From contig CAJHZI010000794.1 in NCBI GenBank assembly GCA_905160935.1, forward strand, positions 3,363,501 to 3,427,500: a DNA stretch of 64,000 nt, in the 5' to 3' direction. Of the stretch, positions 1-12,289 are shown in pieces. The position numbers were made by a program, and so were the translations under genes. Origin of the DNA: Enchytraeus crypticus. Lineage: Eukaryota > Annelida > Clitellata > Enchytraeida > Enchytraeidae. The notes under the pieces were generated by a model. That model made no database searches, had not been told where the DNA came from, and saw nothing but the letters and a program-made list of their open reading frames with translations. Each line of letters begins with the position of its first letter. Position 1 is the first letter of the stretch.

Positions 1-257
1 ACAAATAACACACAAATACTATAAATTATCATACATTGAACGAATAAGCATGAGTTCTGTTCATAGCAGCTCCAGTCTCATTGATTTAGCCTCTAACTGG
101 CTATATGAGCAAGAGATCCTTGCATCCTCAAGATTAATACCGCCAAAGCATGAAGAGTTGGAAAAATCGAACCCACGACTCCATTTTCGAACTCCTATAA
201 CGGAGCGAGGATTGGAGAACCCAACATATATATGAATTGTGAATGACAAAAAATCTT
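1..257 (+). repeat. 5' LTR, 3'-terminal portion
   Basis: The segment repeats without a visible mismatch at 13603-13859; similarity stops after base 257, where the internal region begins. Only the last part of the LTR is present because the window starts inside it. A short open frame inside (50-235) is present in both copies and is not evidence of a gene. Confidence 0.85.
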
Positions 258-488
258 CAATGAGCTATACGCTGATGACCGAATGGAGCGCCACGAGAAT
301 AAACCTGTCTATAATAGAGATGAAGGACTTCAGCACAGTAATTACGTAATCAAACACCGATTGAACCTGTTAACAGGCGGCATTCAATTCAACTGAACGA
401 GGGCCGTGATAATTGGAGTGAGGGAAGGAGAAATGCGCCCGCAAATCAATTTGCCACTCACGGAGCTCGTTACATAACAAATGGAGAC

Positions 489-1575
489 ATGAAGCCGGGA
501 TATGACAGAATGGTCAACGCAAATGAAATAACATTGCAGCCTTTCGCAAGACCGAGTTCATTTGTCAAGCAGGAAGAAATGAAATATGAAAATGCAGCAA
601 AATCGACTAAAGCTGTAAAAGCTGAAAAATTTGATCTACGAGAAGATTCGTCTGAAGAAGAAACTGACGTCAAGCTACCAGCAAAGGAAAATAAAATTGA
701 AATCAGCAAGAAAAACAGGAATACACCCAGAAGGCAAATGATAAAGTGTGATAAATATGACGGAAATACTTCTTTTTCTGTATTTCTAAGTCAATTTCTA
801 ATCTGCTCAAAATATAATATATGAGACGAAGAAGAAAAGGCTACATTCTTAAAATTATTATTGAAAGGTGGCGCTGCCATATATCTCAATTCTAAAGCAC
901 ATGAAGAGATGAGTTTCCAGGACATTGTTAAAATTCTAAAAACCCGTTATGGAGAGGGAAACCAGACGCTATTATATAGAACACAACTGCGAAATCTGAG
1001 GAAATCCAAAACTGATACGCTAAGCACTTTATTCTCTGAAGTATCAAGATTGATAGCATTAGCCTATCCATCTGAACAATCAACTGTTACGGAAGAACTC
1101 GCTATAGATGTCTTTTTAGCTGCAATCGATGACCGTGACATTGAAGTGAAAGTTCGTGATAAATTTCCTCAGACGCTTGACCAAGCATATCAAATCGCTT
1201 TAATATTTTAGAGCTATTCTAAGAAGTATCTTTCGGAAGACAAACTGGCATCAGATAAGCGATTTAGGACCATACAATCAGCTGAATTCAACGAGAAAAT
1301 CACACAGAAAGCAGACAAACAGAGTAGACACATGAAGGAAAATTCATTCAGCCGGAACGAGGTTTCTAATATATTGCAAGGTGATGACATGTGTCAGAGA
1401 AGCGAAGTCAACAATCAAACAAGGTATTATGCGAGAGAAGACGATAGGAATGACAAATCTAAAGCCGATCATTCCAATGGAAATCGATCATTCCAATGGA
1501 AATCGCAATCATGCAAATTTGCCACAACCTTACAATAAACACAGCCAACACCGTGAGCAAACATCACGCTCATAA
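489..1575 (+). pseudogene. gag: Gypsy gag remnant
   Basis: A capsid-like region with a DKYDG-type start (about 748) and a helical stretch through 1211 resembles Gypsy gag. One frame runs from 489 but is closed by TGA at 822-824 and TAG at 1209-1211. A 19-bp unit duplicated at about 1466-1505 shifts the frame, and the continuation stops at 1573. No CCHC zinc knuckle was seen; a Gly/Arg/Asn-rich tail follows. Family assignment is by position and gag-like sequence, not by a search. Confidence 0.6.
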
Positions 1576-2683
1576 AGTGACAATAGACAGGGCCATTCCA
1601 GTTATGCAAGTAGGAGCCAGATGATTAACGAGCGTGGAAGGGGTGGTCAAAATCAAACGGGTGGGGGGAGAGATGATTTCAATCAATGAATCCCTAACAG
1701 ACGCCGCCAGTGTGACAATGATAGAGGAAAACCTAACAATTCAAGGAATGATGACTTGAATCGACACATGCGAATGAATGGAGCAAATAGTGCACGAAGG
1801 CCCGCGTATTTGAAAGCAACAATTGCAGACAAGAAATATGATATACTCTTAGATTCGGGCTGTGAGGAAAGCTTAGTACCCACTATGTGCGTGATTGAAA
1901 AATGGATCAAACCATGTGAAAAAATTTTGAGAGCAGCGAATGGCACTGAAATTCCAATTATCGGTCAAGCCGGTATAATTGTTAAAGTTGGAAAATTAAA
2001 ACTCCACGCTAATGTGTTAGTTTCAGACCATGCGTTCGAACCCATGATGGGTATAGCATTCCTTGAAAAACACAGAGTAATATGGAACTTCCATGGAGGC
2101 TATGTCATCGTAAGAGGAAGAAAGCTAAACTTAAATTGCAGAGTGACAGACGTGACATACATGAGACGCATTGTGGCTTCAGATAACATGATAATACCGC
2201 CAAAGTCACAAGCATTCGTGCCGGCAAATGTGCAAATGAAAGATATCCTGAGTGCAGATGATAGGAAGTGTCACTGGGTAACCAGTGATAGCGATAAAAG
2301 AAATATATGTGTTGCTAACAGTATTATCTCCAATAAAATTTAAAGAGTTCCAGTGCTGTGTATGAATACAACGAATAATCAGCAGTTCATCAGGAAGAAT
2401 GACGTGATTGCTCAATTAAAGGAAGCCGAGATTGTAGGCGGAGGGGTGGAAAGTCAATTGAAGGTGGGGGATGAAGAAGCCAGTGGACAGCACGGCGATT
2501 ACGTAACAGGTATGCTCTCAAATATTTCATCTGAAGTTACGAATGAAGAAAAAGGAAAACTAAAAGTTCTACTTGAAAGATACTCTGATATTTTCTCCAA
2601 ATCAGAATTTGATATAGGAAAGACAACACTGCTAAAACATGCAATTGATACAGGAAATGCAAAACCTGTTAAGCAAGCTTTAA
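1576..2683 (+). pseudogene. pol: Gypsy protease and start of pol (broken)
   Basis: The frame open from 1756 to 2343 holds a retroviral-type aspartic protease with the catalytic motif LDSG (about 1850) followed by a beta-rich fold ending in a GIAFLEKH segment. A TAA at 2341-2343 interrupts it; the same frame continues from 2353 to about 2680 into the linker that leads to RT (KPVKQA), where the LINE insertion cuts it. An additional stop at 1687 lies upstream in the same frame. Confidence 0.7.
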
Positions 2684-4486
2684 TATATATATTTTAGTTG
2701 ATAGGTTGGCACCTCCGTGGCTGCCGCGCGTGTTTAACTTTGCTCTTGCTTTTATCCACGTTTTTTTTGTAAATAACTTCGTACTTAGTGAGAATTTGTA
2801 GTCATTTTGTAGTTTATATATGTAACGGAACTGTTCTGCTGCTGACCTTTGTCAAGTTGGATTTAATTAGTAGTGATTATGCATTAAATTTGTAAGAATA
2901 AACTTGAGTTAGCTCAATCAACTAATATATAGTAGTAGGACATGTACTGATAGCTGGGCTGCGTGGCGTTGCAGCAGCTTGGTCAAATGTCTATAATCAA
3001 GTATCCCTTAAGTTTTGATGTCTACACATCTTCGTGAACTCATTTTCATGATTGGATATCATAATTACTTACTGAATTAAGCCAATAACTATATAATTTA
3101 TCATATTGTAGGGATTTCCTACTCCTTTAAACAAGATTCATGCAAAGTGACGCAATTTAGTAAATAAGACGCGATAGCAGTTAAGATAATCTCTTGATTC
3201 GTTTGGTAATCCGAATATATTGAGCAGCCTGAGCTAGGCAGATTTTTTTGTTTTAGTTAGTCTATGGGGGCGTGGCCTGAAGCGCGTGAGGTATAAAAAC
3301 AAGAAGCGACGTGCGAAGAGAAGTTCCAAAAACACGCGTGGACGGTTGCTGAGTGTTAAGCGTGTGAGAGCATAGTGTCGTTAGAAGCGCTTTGTGCGGT
3401 TTACAACGGATGAACCTGTAGGTTATATAGTAAGTCTACTAAGTAATAGCCGGCGCATACGTTACCACAGTCATAGAACGCATTTAAGTAGTAGACTGCA
3501 GTATAGTTATATCCAAGATAGGGGATAACTTTGAGATTAAGAGATTAAAGATTAAGATAAAGCTCAGAGAGATTAATTTGAAGCCCGAGGATCAACTTCG
3601 GAAGATCAGACCAGGCGTACCGCCGAGGGACCTGACTAGAGGGCCAGGAGGATACAGGCCAGTCGAAGGCAGAGGGTCTACCGGGAGGTTCTCCGTATCG
3701 GGCGAGGGTAAGTTCGATCCTCTGTAATAAATACCTTTGGCGAATCTCAGAAGAGCCGTTGTGCTAATTAGAAGTAGAATAGGGGAGAAAATTGCTCGTT
3801 GTGTATAGACCGAGTACTCCCGAAGTTTACCCTTGAAAACCGTAGTAGTTGACATAATAATACCTACTCCCCTCTCAATCTCTTTATTTCATAACTAAAC
3901 CCCCCCCCCTCTAAAGTCCCCTAACTGTCCTCAAGGTCCGGCGGGTGCGGCAGTCTGTCTCGTGGGATCTGTTCTCAAGGTTCGGCAGGTGCGGCAGGTA
4001 CGGCAGTCTGACTCGAAGATTTGTTCTCGAGGTCCGGCAGGTGCGGCAGGTCCGGCAGGCGCGGTAGAACTGTCTCGCGGGATCTGTTCGCGAGGTCCGG
4101 CAGGCGCGGCAGGTCCGGCAGGTGCGGCAGTCTGTCTCGTGGGATCTGTTCTCAAGGTCCGGCAGGTGCGGCAGGTCCGGCAGGTGCGGCAGGTGCGGCA
4201 GGGCGGCAGGTCCGGCAGGCGCGGTAGTCTGTCTCGTGGGATCTGTTCTCGAGGTTCGGCAAGTGCGGCAGGTCCGACAGGCGCGGTATACGGACGGTCG
4301 CTTGATAGTAACTGTTGAACTGTTTGTCTAGTTAGGTACATAGAACTCAGTAAACGACACTGGTCTACTTATTTAAATACCGACGTATAATTAAGAACTG
4401 TAGGAATTTAATTGCTTTTGGTTGTGTTTGACATAATTACTTTGGTCAATAAATAGACGTAGTATAAACAGTCAATTCGTTAATTA
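2684..4486 (+). other. LINE 5' region with candidate promoter
   Basis: No long ORF is convincing here. A TATAAAAA motif sits at 3292-3299 in a GC-richer stretch after a long AT-rich lead, which could be a promoter, but this is inference. Whether all 1.8 kb belongs to the LINE as 5' UTR or includes a separate older insertion cannot be decided from one copy. Confidence 0.35.
3935..4300 (+). repeat. GC-rich minisatellite (about 62-bp units of 9-bp subrepeats)
   Basis: Five to six copies of a unit start near GGATCTGTTCTC and continue with 9-bp blocks GGTCCGGCA/GGTGCGGCA. Because 9 is a multiple of three, both strands read as low-complexity protein (Gly-Pro-Ala collagen-like or Arg-Thr-Cys repeats). 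It lies in the LINE 5' region, where tandem repeats are sometimes part of the internal promoter; that role is unproven. Confidence 0.85.
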
Positions 4487-4499
4487 ATAATCGTCTGTA

Positions 4500-4850
4500 A
4501 TGGAAGACGCTGACGTTATGTGGCAGAAGGGCTCAGCGCTAACCCCTGACAGCGCTGAGTCACTCAATCCCATGGACGATGATGCGCCGAGTCGTGGCGA
4601 ATCGCGGCATTCCTTGCCGATCTCCATGACAGTAGGGGCCGCTAGGGCCCCCGACTCTCTCTCCATATGTCACGGGAGTATTACTCCGACGGAGCGAGAA
4701 GCTTTTCTCGCGCCCGAGGTGGACGCCCCCCGCCTGCTTACGTCGGCCGCCGACCCTCTCGACAGAGCGGTGCCGTTGCGGCCGACGGCGGTGACGTCGC
4801 AGCGGCCGCCGACCGGTGACAGCGACCGCACGCATCACAATATCATTTAA
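4500..4850 (+). CDS. Small ORF upstream of the LINE endonuclease (ORF1-like?)
   Basis: A 116-residue open frame, rich in Ser, Pro, Asp and Ala, starts just before the endonuclease ORF and ends 37 bp ahead of it. Its base composition is much more GC-rich than the flanks. No CCHC zinc finger, coiled coil or RRM is visible, so it is not a typical ORF1; it could be a truncated one. Position is the main argument for calling it. Confidence 0.35.
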   Translation: MEDADVMWQKGSALTPDSAESLNPMDDDAPSRGESRHSLPISMTVGAARAPDSLSICHGSITPTEREAFLAPEVDAPRLLTSAADPLDRAVPLRPTAVTSQRPPTGDSDRTHHNII

Positions 4851-4886
4851 CTCTTAAAGTCTCGTATTAATTGGATATATTTCACT

Positions 4887-7499
4887 ATGGCTTCACCTCT
4901 TCAACCCCCTTCTCTATATGTGCTCGATGCTAGATTCATAGCTAAGCCTAATGCACTACAACATGTAGCCACAGATTTGATTAGCATGAATGTAGACGTC
5001 GGTGTCATATGGAATCCCATCTCAAAGCAAATCACTCAGCAGGATTTGAGCACATTGATGGATACACGTCTTACAGGAGAGATAGGGAAGGTCGTAGAGG
5101 GGGCGGAGTATTGATATACGCTAGCAATAAATATAGAGCAAGAGTTGTGAATGTTGCCGGTGACTGCAAACAATTCGAGGTGCTATGGATAGAGCTTATA
5201 GATAATTGTAAAACAATATTAATTGGTGGTTTATACCATCCTCCTAACCCTGTGCATGATAATAGTCAGTTTTTAAGTTATGTAGCTACTTCTGTTGACT
5301 GTTTAAGTAAATCTAGTGACTTAATAATACTAGCAGGCGATTTTAATGGCATAAAAGCCAGCAGTATATCCGAGCTAACAGGTCTTCAAGACCTCGTATC
5401 AACTCCTACACGTGGAAACAATATTCTGGATCATATTTTTGTTTCCGATATCTTATATAGTAAGATAAAAATAATTAAATCTACTGTTCTTAGTGATCAT
5501 TCTGACATAGTAGCGTACAACGGGGATGTCAAAGTCTGTTCTACTAAAACTAGGCAGACATATACCTTTCGTCATAAAACACCATCTAATAATGCTAAGT
5601 ATCTGTCGCATATTTCTTCCATCCCATCCTCAGAATTCTTTAATCCTTCAATCACCAATGTGCAGGATTCATTTGATCATTTCTATTCAAAGGCAATATC
5701 TCTCCTCAATAGTTTTTTCCCGACTAAAACTGTTACAATAACATCCAATGAGCCAGACTATATTACACCCGAAATTAAGTCACTCCTTAGAAAGAGAAAT
5801 GCCTTAATGCACAAAGGAAAGTTAAATATTGCTAATGCTCTCTCGATAAAAATAGGAAAACTCATAACGAAATATAACTCTTATCAGTTAACAAATCTAA
5901 ACTCTGCCACTAACTCCCATGATCTATGGGCAGCAGTAAAGAAGGTCACAGGTAAGAAGCTATATCAACGATCTTCTCCCAATCCGAGCATAAATGCTGA
6001 AACGCTTAATAGCTATTATGCACTAGTCTCAACCGACAGTGAGTATAATGAACCAATCATAAACCAAGTGAATAATATACCTAATAATCCCGTTTCAGAA
6101 TTTACAATTTTCCACATTCTGGACAAATTAAAACCAACAGCCACTGGTCCCGATGACCTTCCTTCATGGTTCTTGAGACTATCTGCTCCAGTCTTTGCAG
6201 CTCCTCTTGCTAACTTAATCAATATGTCTATCCGCAATTCCTATGTACCTATTCAGTGGAAATCCTCAGTAATTAAACCGATACCCAAGGTTGCATGCCC
6301 CAGTGTCATGTCTGACTATCGCCCTATTTCCATCACCCCTGTACTCTCACGCATCACTGAGTGTATTATCACGTCACGGTATATATACTCAGCGCTATTC
6401 TCTTCACCTCCAAGCCTTGATTTCAATAATCAGTACGCATTTCGCCCTACAGGATCCACTACTGCTGCTCTCATTGCCTTCTTTTACAAACTTTCGTCTA
6501 TGCTCGAAACTGAGACCTTCGTCAGAGTAATAGCGTTAGACTTCAGCAAGGCGTTTGATACAGTCAGACACTCACAAATGATTGATAAACTGTGTACCCT
6601 AGATGTGACTAGCAACATTAATGGGTGGATTGCCAGCTTCCTCTCGGCCCGTTCACACACCACTATCTTTGATGGTCAAACATCGTCATCAGCAGCAATC
6701 AATGCCAGCATAGTCCAAGGATCAGCCCTTGGACCAACTGCATTTGTCATTGTTACATCAGACTTAAAAACCCTACAGCCTACAAACTCTTTGTTCAAAT
6801 ATGCCGATGACACATACCTGATTGTGCCTGCCTCTAACCGTCACTCAACTGAAGAGGAATTAGTCCATGTCAAAAACTGGTCCCGCTCTAACAATCTACT
6901 ATTAAATCGAAATAAAACAAAAGAAATTCTCTTCCAATTACCCAAGCAAAAAAGGCAGATAAGAGATGTCCCACACCTTGAAGGAATGGAGCGGGTTTCT
7001 AACATCAAATGCTTAGGTGTCATAGTATCTGATAACTTTTCTTTTTCTGCTCACATCACAAACATCATTAGCTTGTGTTCGAGCAACATTTTTGCGCTCT
7101 ATTCTTTACATAGTAAAGGTTTGGCAAATGATTTTCTTCAGAGTCTCTCAAGCCTACACACTCTCTAAGCTTCTATATGCCTCCCAGTTTTGGTGGGGCT
7201 TTACAAATGCTGAAGAGAGAACCCGTCTTGAAACCTTTTTAAAGAAGGCAAGGAGAGCTGGATTCTACAGTAAAGAATCCAATTTTGAAGATCTATGCAA
7301 CTTTGCTGACAATAATCTTTTCAAGGCAATCTGTAACAACCCTGCGCATTTACTGGCGCATTTGTTACCTCCACAAAACAATCATAATTACCCAACCCGA
7401 AGATATACTGCTAAGAGATGCTTTTCCCTTCCCATAAAACGAAGCAGTCTGAGCGATAAAAACTTCATTATTTGTATGATTCTAGATGATGCTAGTTAA
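4887..7499 (+). pseudogene. LINE ORF2: APE endonuclease and reverse transcriptase
   Basis: The frame from 4887 begins like an EEP/APE endonuclease. It shifts near 5003 by an apparent single-base loss, continues in another frame (5009-7168) with endonuclease blocks AGDFN (about 5335) and SDHS (about 5491), then the RT with FSKAFDT (about 6540), the QGSALGP block (about 6720) and the catalytic YADD (about 6800). A second frameshift near 7140 moves the C-terminal domain into the frame ending at 7499. Enzyme activity would need both shifts to be absent. Confidence 0.85.
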
Positions 7500-7776
7500 T
7501 TTAATGAATACTAAAAGATTCTTCTTTACTCATAGTACAGTACGCCCTATATGGCAATTATGAATAGTATAAGCCATTGATTTATGTATTGTTGTAATAT
7601 TCATGTGGGAAATGTTAGCGAGAACAATATTTAGTTTTATCTCTCTTATATCTAGCCTATTAACTGTTTATGCTATATCTGTAATTTGTTATGCTATGTC
7701 TGTTGGAATTTCTGTGCTGTAACTTTCTGTGGTTGTCAGATTGAACGAAAATAAACGAATATATTATTATATTATT
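7500..7776 (+). other. LINE 3' UTR and tail
   Basis: AT-rich, no ORF. It ends with a GAACGAAAATAAACGAATAT stretch followed by ATT triplets. The same end motif (ATAAACGAATATATAATAAT) closes the truncated copy at about 23020, which supports this as the true 3' end of the family. Confidence 0.7.
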
Positions 7777-7779
7777 ATT

Positions 7780-10189
7780 TAAGAAAGCATCCAATTCATT
7801 TATTGAAAGCGATCGACGACCAAGTTGAACAAATGATAGAAGCTGAAATCATTGAAGAAAGCAATTCCCCAAGGGCTTCAAATGTGATTCTAGTGAGAAA
7901 GAAGGACAATACATACAGATTTTGCGTAGATCTGCGCGCTTTAAACGCCATTAGCATTAGAGATACCTACCCACTACCAGAGATTAGCTATTGTCTGGAG
8001 GCTTTAAACGAAAATAAATGTTTCAGTACTCTAGACATAACATCATCGTTTCATCAAATACCTATAGATCCCGATTCAGCAGATAAAACTACATTTATAA
8101 CAAGAAGAGGAGCATTCCGCTTTAAGAGAATGTGTCAAGGAATGTGCAACTCTAGTGCTACTTTCATGCATTTAATGAATCTCGTAATGAAAAGATTAAA
8201 TTACGAAGCTTGCCTTGTATATATTGATGACGTAATCATCTTCTCAACTTCAGTGGATCAAATGATCGAACGACTGAATTTAGTATTTCAAAGACTCGGA
8301 GAAGGCGGACTAAAGTTAAAAACTAAGAAATGCACTTTAATGCGAGAAGAAATCTCTTTCTTAGGCCACATAATATGCCGTGAGGGCATAAAAATGGATC
8401 CAAAGAAAATTAGGGATGTCGAAGATTGGCCTGTACCACAATCTACTAAGCAAGTTCGTCAAGTTCTTGGATTGATGGGATACTACAGGAAATTCATTGA
8501 AGGATTTTCAACAATAGCGAAGTCACTACATGATTTGACTAAGAAGAATGCCAGGTTTAAATGCATCAAGTGGACTGAAGATTGTCAATCTGCGTGTGAG
8601 CAACTGAAACAAAAGTTAATTTGTGCGCCTATTTTGTTAACCCCTACTGATGCCTCGAATTTTAGTCTTGGGGCAGTGCTCTCACAAGTACAAGATGGAG
8701 ACGAAAAGGTGATTGCCTATGCATCAAAACTCTTAAATAATGCAGAGCGGAACTACTGTGCCACACGACGCGAAATGCTTGCAGTAATCTACTATCTAAA
8801 ATACTTTAGGCAATATCTACTTGGAAAGAAATTCAAAATCAGGACGGACCATGCAGCACTGCAATGGATGAGACGAACACCAGAACCCATAGGACAACAG
8901 TCGAGATGGGCTGAATTAATGGAGGAATACGACCTTGAAATTGAACACAGAGTTGGAAAATCTCATTTACATGCAGACGCCATGTCAAGGAAGCCGGCTT
9001 GTAGACAGTGCATATTTCATGAAGGGTACTTTGATGAGAGACAAGCAGTTAGTGCTATCACATTGGAGCATCCATGCCTAGAAAAAATGAGTAGAGAAGA
9101 ACTCATTGCAGCAACAGAAACTGACGTCGAATTAAGAGAAATTATGGACTTAATACAGAGAGAAAACCCACCATCTGACGACGAATTAAATGCCTATGGA
9201 AAAACGACGAAATCTTATTGGTCTAAGCAGGATCAATTGAAGATAAAGGACGGCTTGTTGTACAGAAGATGGTACGATACAGATGGAACCAATGGATTCT
9301 GGCAATTAATTCCACTGCGTGTATACCGAGAGAAGATAATTAAGTTAGTCCACGAAGGATTAAATGGAGGACATTTTGGATTCAAAAGAACAAAGCAGAA
9401 ATTACAGAGGAAAGCGTATTGGGTTAATTACACCCAAAATGTGAAACTTTTCTGCAGAAATTGCGACGTTTGTGCAAGATATCACAGAGGAAAACTACCT
9501 AAGACCGGATATCTGCAGCTTATGAGGATGGGGGAGCCATTTGAACGACTAAGTATTGACATAACAGGCCCTCATGTTAGTTCTAAGCTGCAAAATAAAT
9601 ACATTCTGACAGTAGTTGATTACTTCTCAAAGTATGCATTCGCCTTTGCGTTACGTAATCACGAAGCACACGCTGTAGCTAACAAATTGACAGATCATGT
9701 GTTTACTCTCGTTGGAACCCCGATGCAAATTATGACTGATCAGGGAGCAGAATTTGAGTCTATATTAATTAAGGAGCTATGTAGAATTATGAATATTGAG
9801 AAGCTTCGAACAAGCGCATATAAACTATCAACGAATCCCCAGGCCGAAAGATTTCATCGAACGTTAAATTCAATCATGGCCAAACTGGTATCGGATAATC
9901 AAATGGACTGGTGTAAGAAATTGCCATATGCCTTGGCCGCGTACAATGCCACGCCGCATTCTGCAACCGGATTCTCACCAAATTTTCTTATCTTTGGACG
10001 AAAAAATAGAGTACCATTAGATATTGCATTAGGAAGTCCGGAGGAAATTCCAATAGAATCAATTGATGTCTTTGTACAGAAACGAGCCGAATTAATGGAA
10101 GAATCGTACAGGCTGGTAAGGGAAAATCTACAAAAATCAGCTAATACTGCTAAGGATCAATACGACTTGAAAGTTCGACCAAGCGAATA
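7780..10189 (+). pseudogene. pol: Gypsy pol: RT, RNase H, integrase
   Basis: An open frame of about 800 codons. RT: VDLRALNAI, LDITSSFHQI and the catalytic YIDD at about 8220. RNase H: TDASNFSLGAVL (about 8648) and RTDHAALQWM. Integrase: an HHCC zinc-binding start (HEGLNGGHFG and CRNCDVC, about 9350-9470) and a DDE core with Asp in SIDITGP (about 9556), Asp in TDQGAEF (about 9737) and Glu in NPQAERFHR (about 9841). The frame is open throughout but its start lies on the far side of the LINE, and it ends at 10189 by a frameshift before the integrase tail. Confidence 0.9.
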
Positions 10190-10720
10190 GAAGCAGGAGA
10201 TTTTGTGTACTATTACAGCCCAAGACGTTACAGAAATATTGGACCTAAATGGATGAAAATGTACACAGGCCCATTTCTGGTCATCCAAAAATTAGGACTA
10301 GTAAATTTGCGTTTGCAGAAATCAAAGAGGTCTAAGCCATTCATTGTTCACATCGACAAGGTTAAGAAGTATAGCCTTGCAAACCTGGAATTGAACGTCG
10401 ACTTGGAAGGATTGCGTAATGATACAACTAATGTAGTTGACACTCTAACCAATCAACAAATCGTGCAATGTTTTGATAAATTAACACAAGCGATGAGTGG
10501 GAGAATTGAAGAAGGGTGTTTGAATCACAGCCTTGATAATGTGTCACAAGTGATGACAGATGTTGATAATGAGGTGACAGATATAATTTCAAGCGAGAAT
10601 GTAAACAGTATGGATGAATGGCAGTATAAATGGGTTAGTGAGATAGAAGAGAATTATATTGCGACAAAGAGGCCCAGACGAACAGTAAGAAAGCCAGAAA
10701 GATTCATTGAGAAGTATTAG
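10190..10720 (+). pseudogene. pol: Gypsy integrase C-terminal region, shifted frame
   Basis: After the stop at 10187-10189 the next frame continues smoothly with a GPY/F-type integrase tail (PKWMKMYTGPFLVI at about 10230) and an acidic extension ending at 10720. The adjoining frames overlap at 10180-10200, which fits a small indel. No chromodomain is visible. Confidence 0.7.
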
Positions 10721-10763
10721 ATCAAATTCGAAATCTAAATTCTGAATTAGAATCAGTTGGCGT

Positions 10764-11301
10764 GTGGTAAATATCTGCGGAAGAGATGGCAGATTATCAC
10801 CGCAACATCGTGATAGAAATCTTGAAAATAATACTAGAAGAGTAGAAAGACAACAAAACTTGCGCTACAATAGAGAACGGGAAGTGAAGATGAATTATCA
10901 TCGGGAGATCAGACATAGTCTAGCGAGATGTGGTACGGGGCGTACAACTGACCATATGGACTTGGAAGAGGCAAGGCCGGCATTAGACGACCGACAACAC
11001 CTGCGACTAGGAGAGACCCATCCATTCGAAACCATCATCGCATTCGAAACATCAAGCTAAATCTGTGAAGCGACCATCTCCATTTCCCAAGAAATCTATC
11101 GTACAGGAAGATGAAAACACCAAGAACCAGAAAAGCTCCGATCTTTCGTCCCCTCCGAAGATTAATATTGACTTAGAGCATTTTGACAATGACAACGACG
11201 TGGAAAGCAGCAGCAGTAGTAACTCTGAGGCCGAGGAACCTAGAAATCAGGACATAGAAAGTCAAATTAGAAACGACGGACATGACAAAGAGGAATACTA
11301 A
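10764..11301 (+). CDS. Unrecognised ORFs after integrase
   Basis: Two adjacent short frames (10764-11060 and 11065-11301) encode charged, low-complexity protein: the first Arg/Asn/His-rich, the second Ser/Glu/Asp-rich. They lie where some Gypsy elements have an extra ORF. No signal peptide, transmembrane segment or envelope-like feature is visible. They may be pieces of one broken accessory ORF, or decayed pol sequence. Confidence 0.35.
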
Positions 11302-11347
11302 GGCAGCAAAGCAGACAGAATCTTTCGGAATTCCTCACTGAGAAGTA

Positions 11348-11596
11348 ATGGCAAATATTGCTATAAATCACCGCGGGCCTTGGAATAGCAGTGCAATGGC
11401 AAGAGTGGCTAAGAAACACATTCCATCAAAGACACTGGAGGAGATAACATTCGAATTCCGGCACATGGGACTGATCTACCGAGATGCTGCCAGTTACTTT
11501 CAGATCAAGGTATCCACGCATCTGGCAGAAGGATTGGAGGTACCCAAAGCATACGAAAAAGCCTTCAGAGACGTAAGAAATTTTAAATTGCGCTAG
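11348..11596 (+). CDS. Unrecognised 82-residue ORF in the Gypsy 3' region
   Basis: A compact, mixed-composition frame with a predicted helical C-terminal half (around TLEEITFEFRHMGLIYRDAA). It ends in a basic tail before AT-rich DNA. Composition looks more like folded protein than the two preceding frames. No family recognised; it may be the end of an accessory element protein. Confidence 0.35.
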   Translation: MANIAINHRGPWNSSAMARVAKKHIPSKTLEEITFEFRHMGLIYRDAASYFQIKVSTHLAEGLEVPKAYEKAFRDVRNFKLR

Positions 11597-12241
11597 AGAT
11601 ATTGATTTGCATGTAGTTCATGTAAATATTTAACTACCCTGAACATTATATTAGTTTTTTAAAGATAATTTCGATTAGAATGTAGACTTTAATCTGATAT
11701 GGTTTTATATGAATGTTGTCTAGCTTGCATAAAGTATAGCCGATCATTTACTGGTATGTCTCAATACTATCGACATAATTATGTTGAATATTTTATATTA
11801 AATATTGATTTCATTTGACTTGATGAATAAGTCTACGTAGTTATTTCTATTTGGAAATTATTAACTAACTTGATTGTCTTTAAATATGTTCTACTATAGA
11901 GCAACGTCGCAAGGTTATGTTTTCGCTGCATTTATTAATTTCAAGTATATTAATTTTAACGTTAAATGCACGAAATGCTTACAAACTGTAGTATATGACA
12001 ATTTTAGTAAGAATTTAGAGCGAAGAAATTTCACTTAAAAGACTGTTAATTAGAATGTTTTGTATTGTGTAGAATTATTGAATTACGTTTATTTTAATTA
12101 CTCGGTTGTGTATTATTTTGTGTTCGCCAAAAGTATCATTTATCGTAATGTCTACTGTACGTTTTAAAGATTTATGTGGCCTTTTCTAGTATCATGACTT
12201 ATTAGATATTAAAGTTGAATTGCAGGGATGCAGTTCTCAGT

Positions 12242-12289
<48 letters not shown>

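Larger units (their letters stand above)
2684..7776 (+). mobile_element. APE-type LINE (CR1/Jockey-like) inserted in Gypsy pol
   Basis: The Gypsy pol frame resumes at about 7780 as if 2684-7776 were removed, and a short duplication (TTTAA) is seen at both junctions (about 2680 and 7776), consistent with a target-site duplication. The insert has a GC-rich tandem repeat, a small upstream ORF, an endonuclease-RT ORF with frameshifts, and a 3' end rich in ATT triplets. A second, truncated copy of its 3' end occurs at 22590-23022. Assignment to CR1/Jockey/L2-like LINEs is by the endonuclease plus RT order and the C-terminal sequence. Confidence 0.8.

Noticed and set aside
50-235. Small ORF repeated at 13652-13837
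   Set aside because: It lies in the LTR and is duplicated only because the LTR is.
3931-4341. Collagen-like Gly-Pro-Ala or Cys-Arg-Thr repeat protein on both strands
   Set aside because: It is the translation of 9-bp subrepeats in a minisatellite; open frames follow from the period, not from coding.
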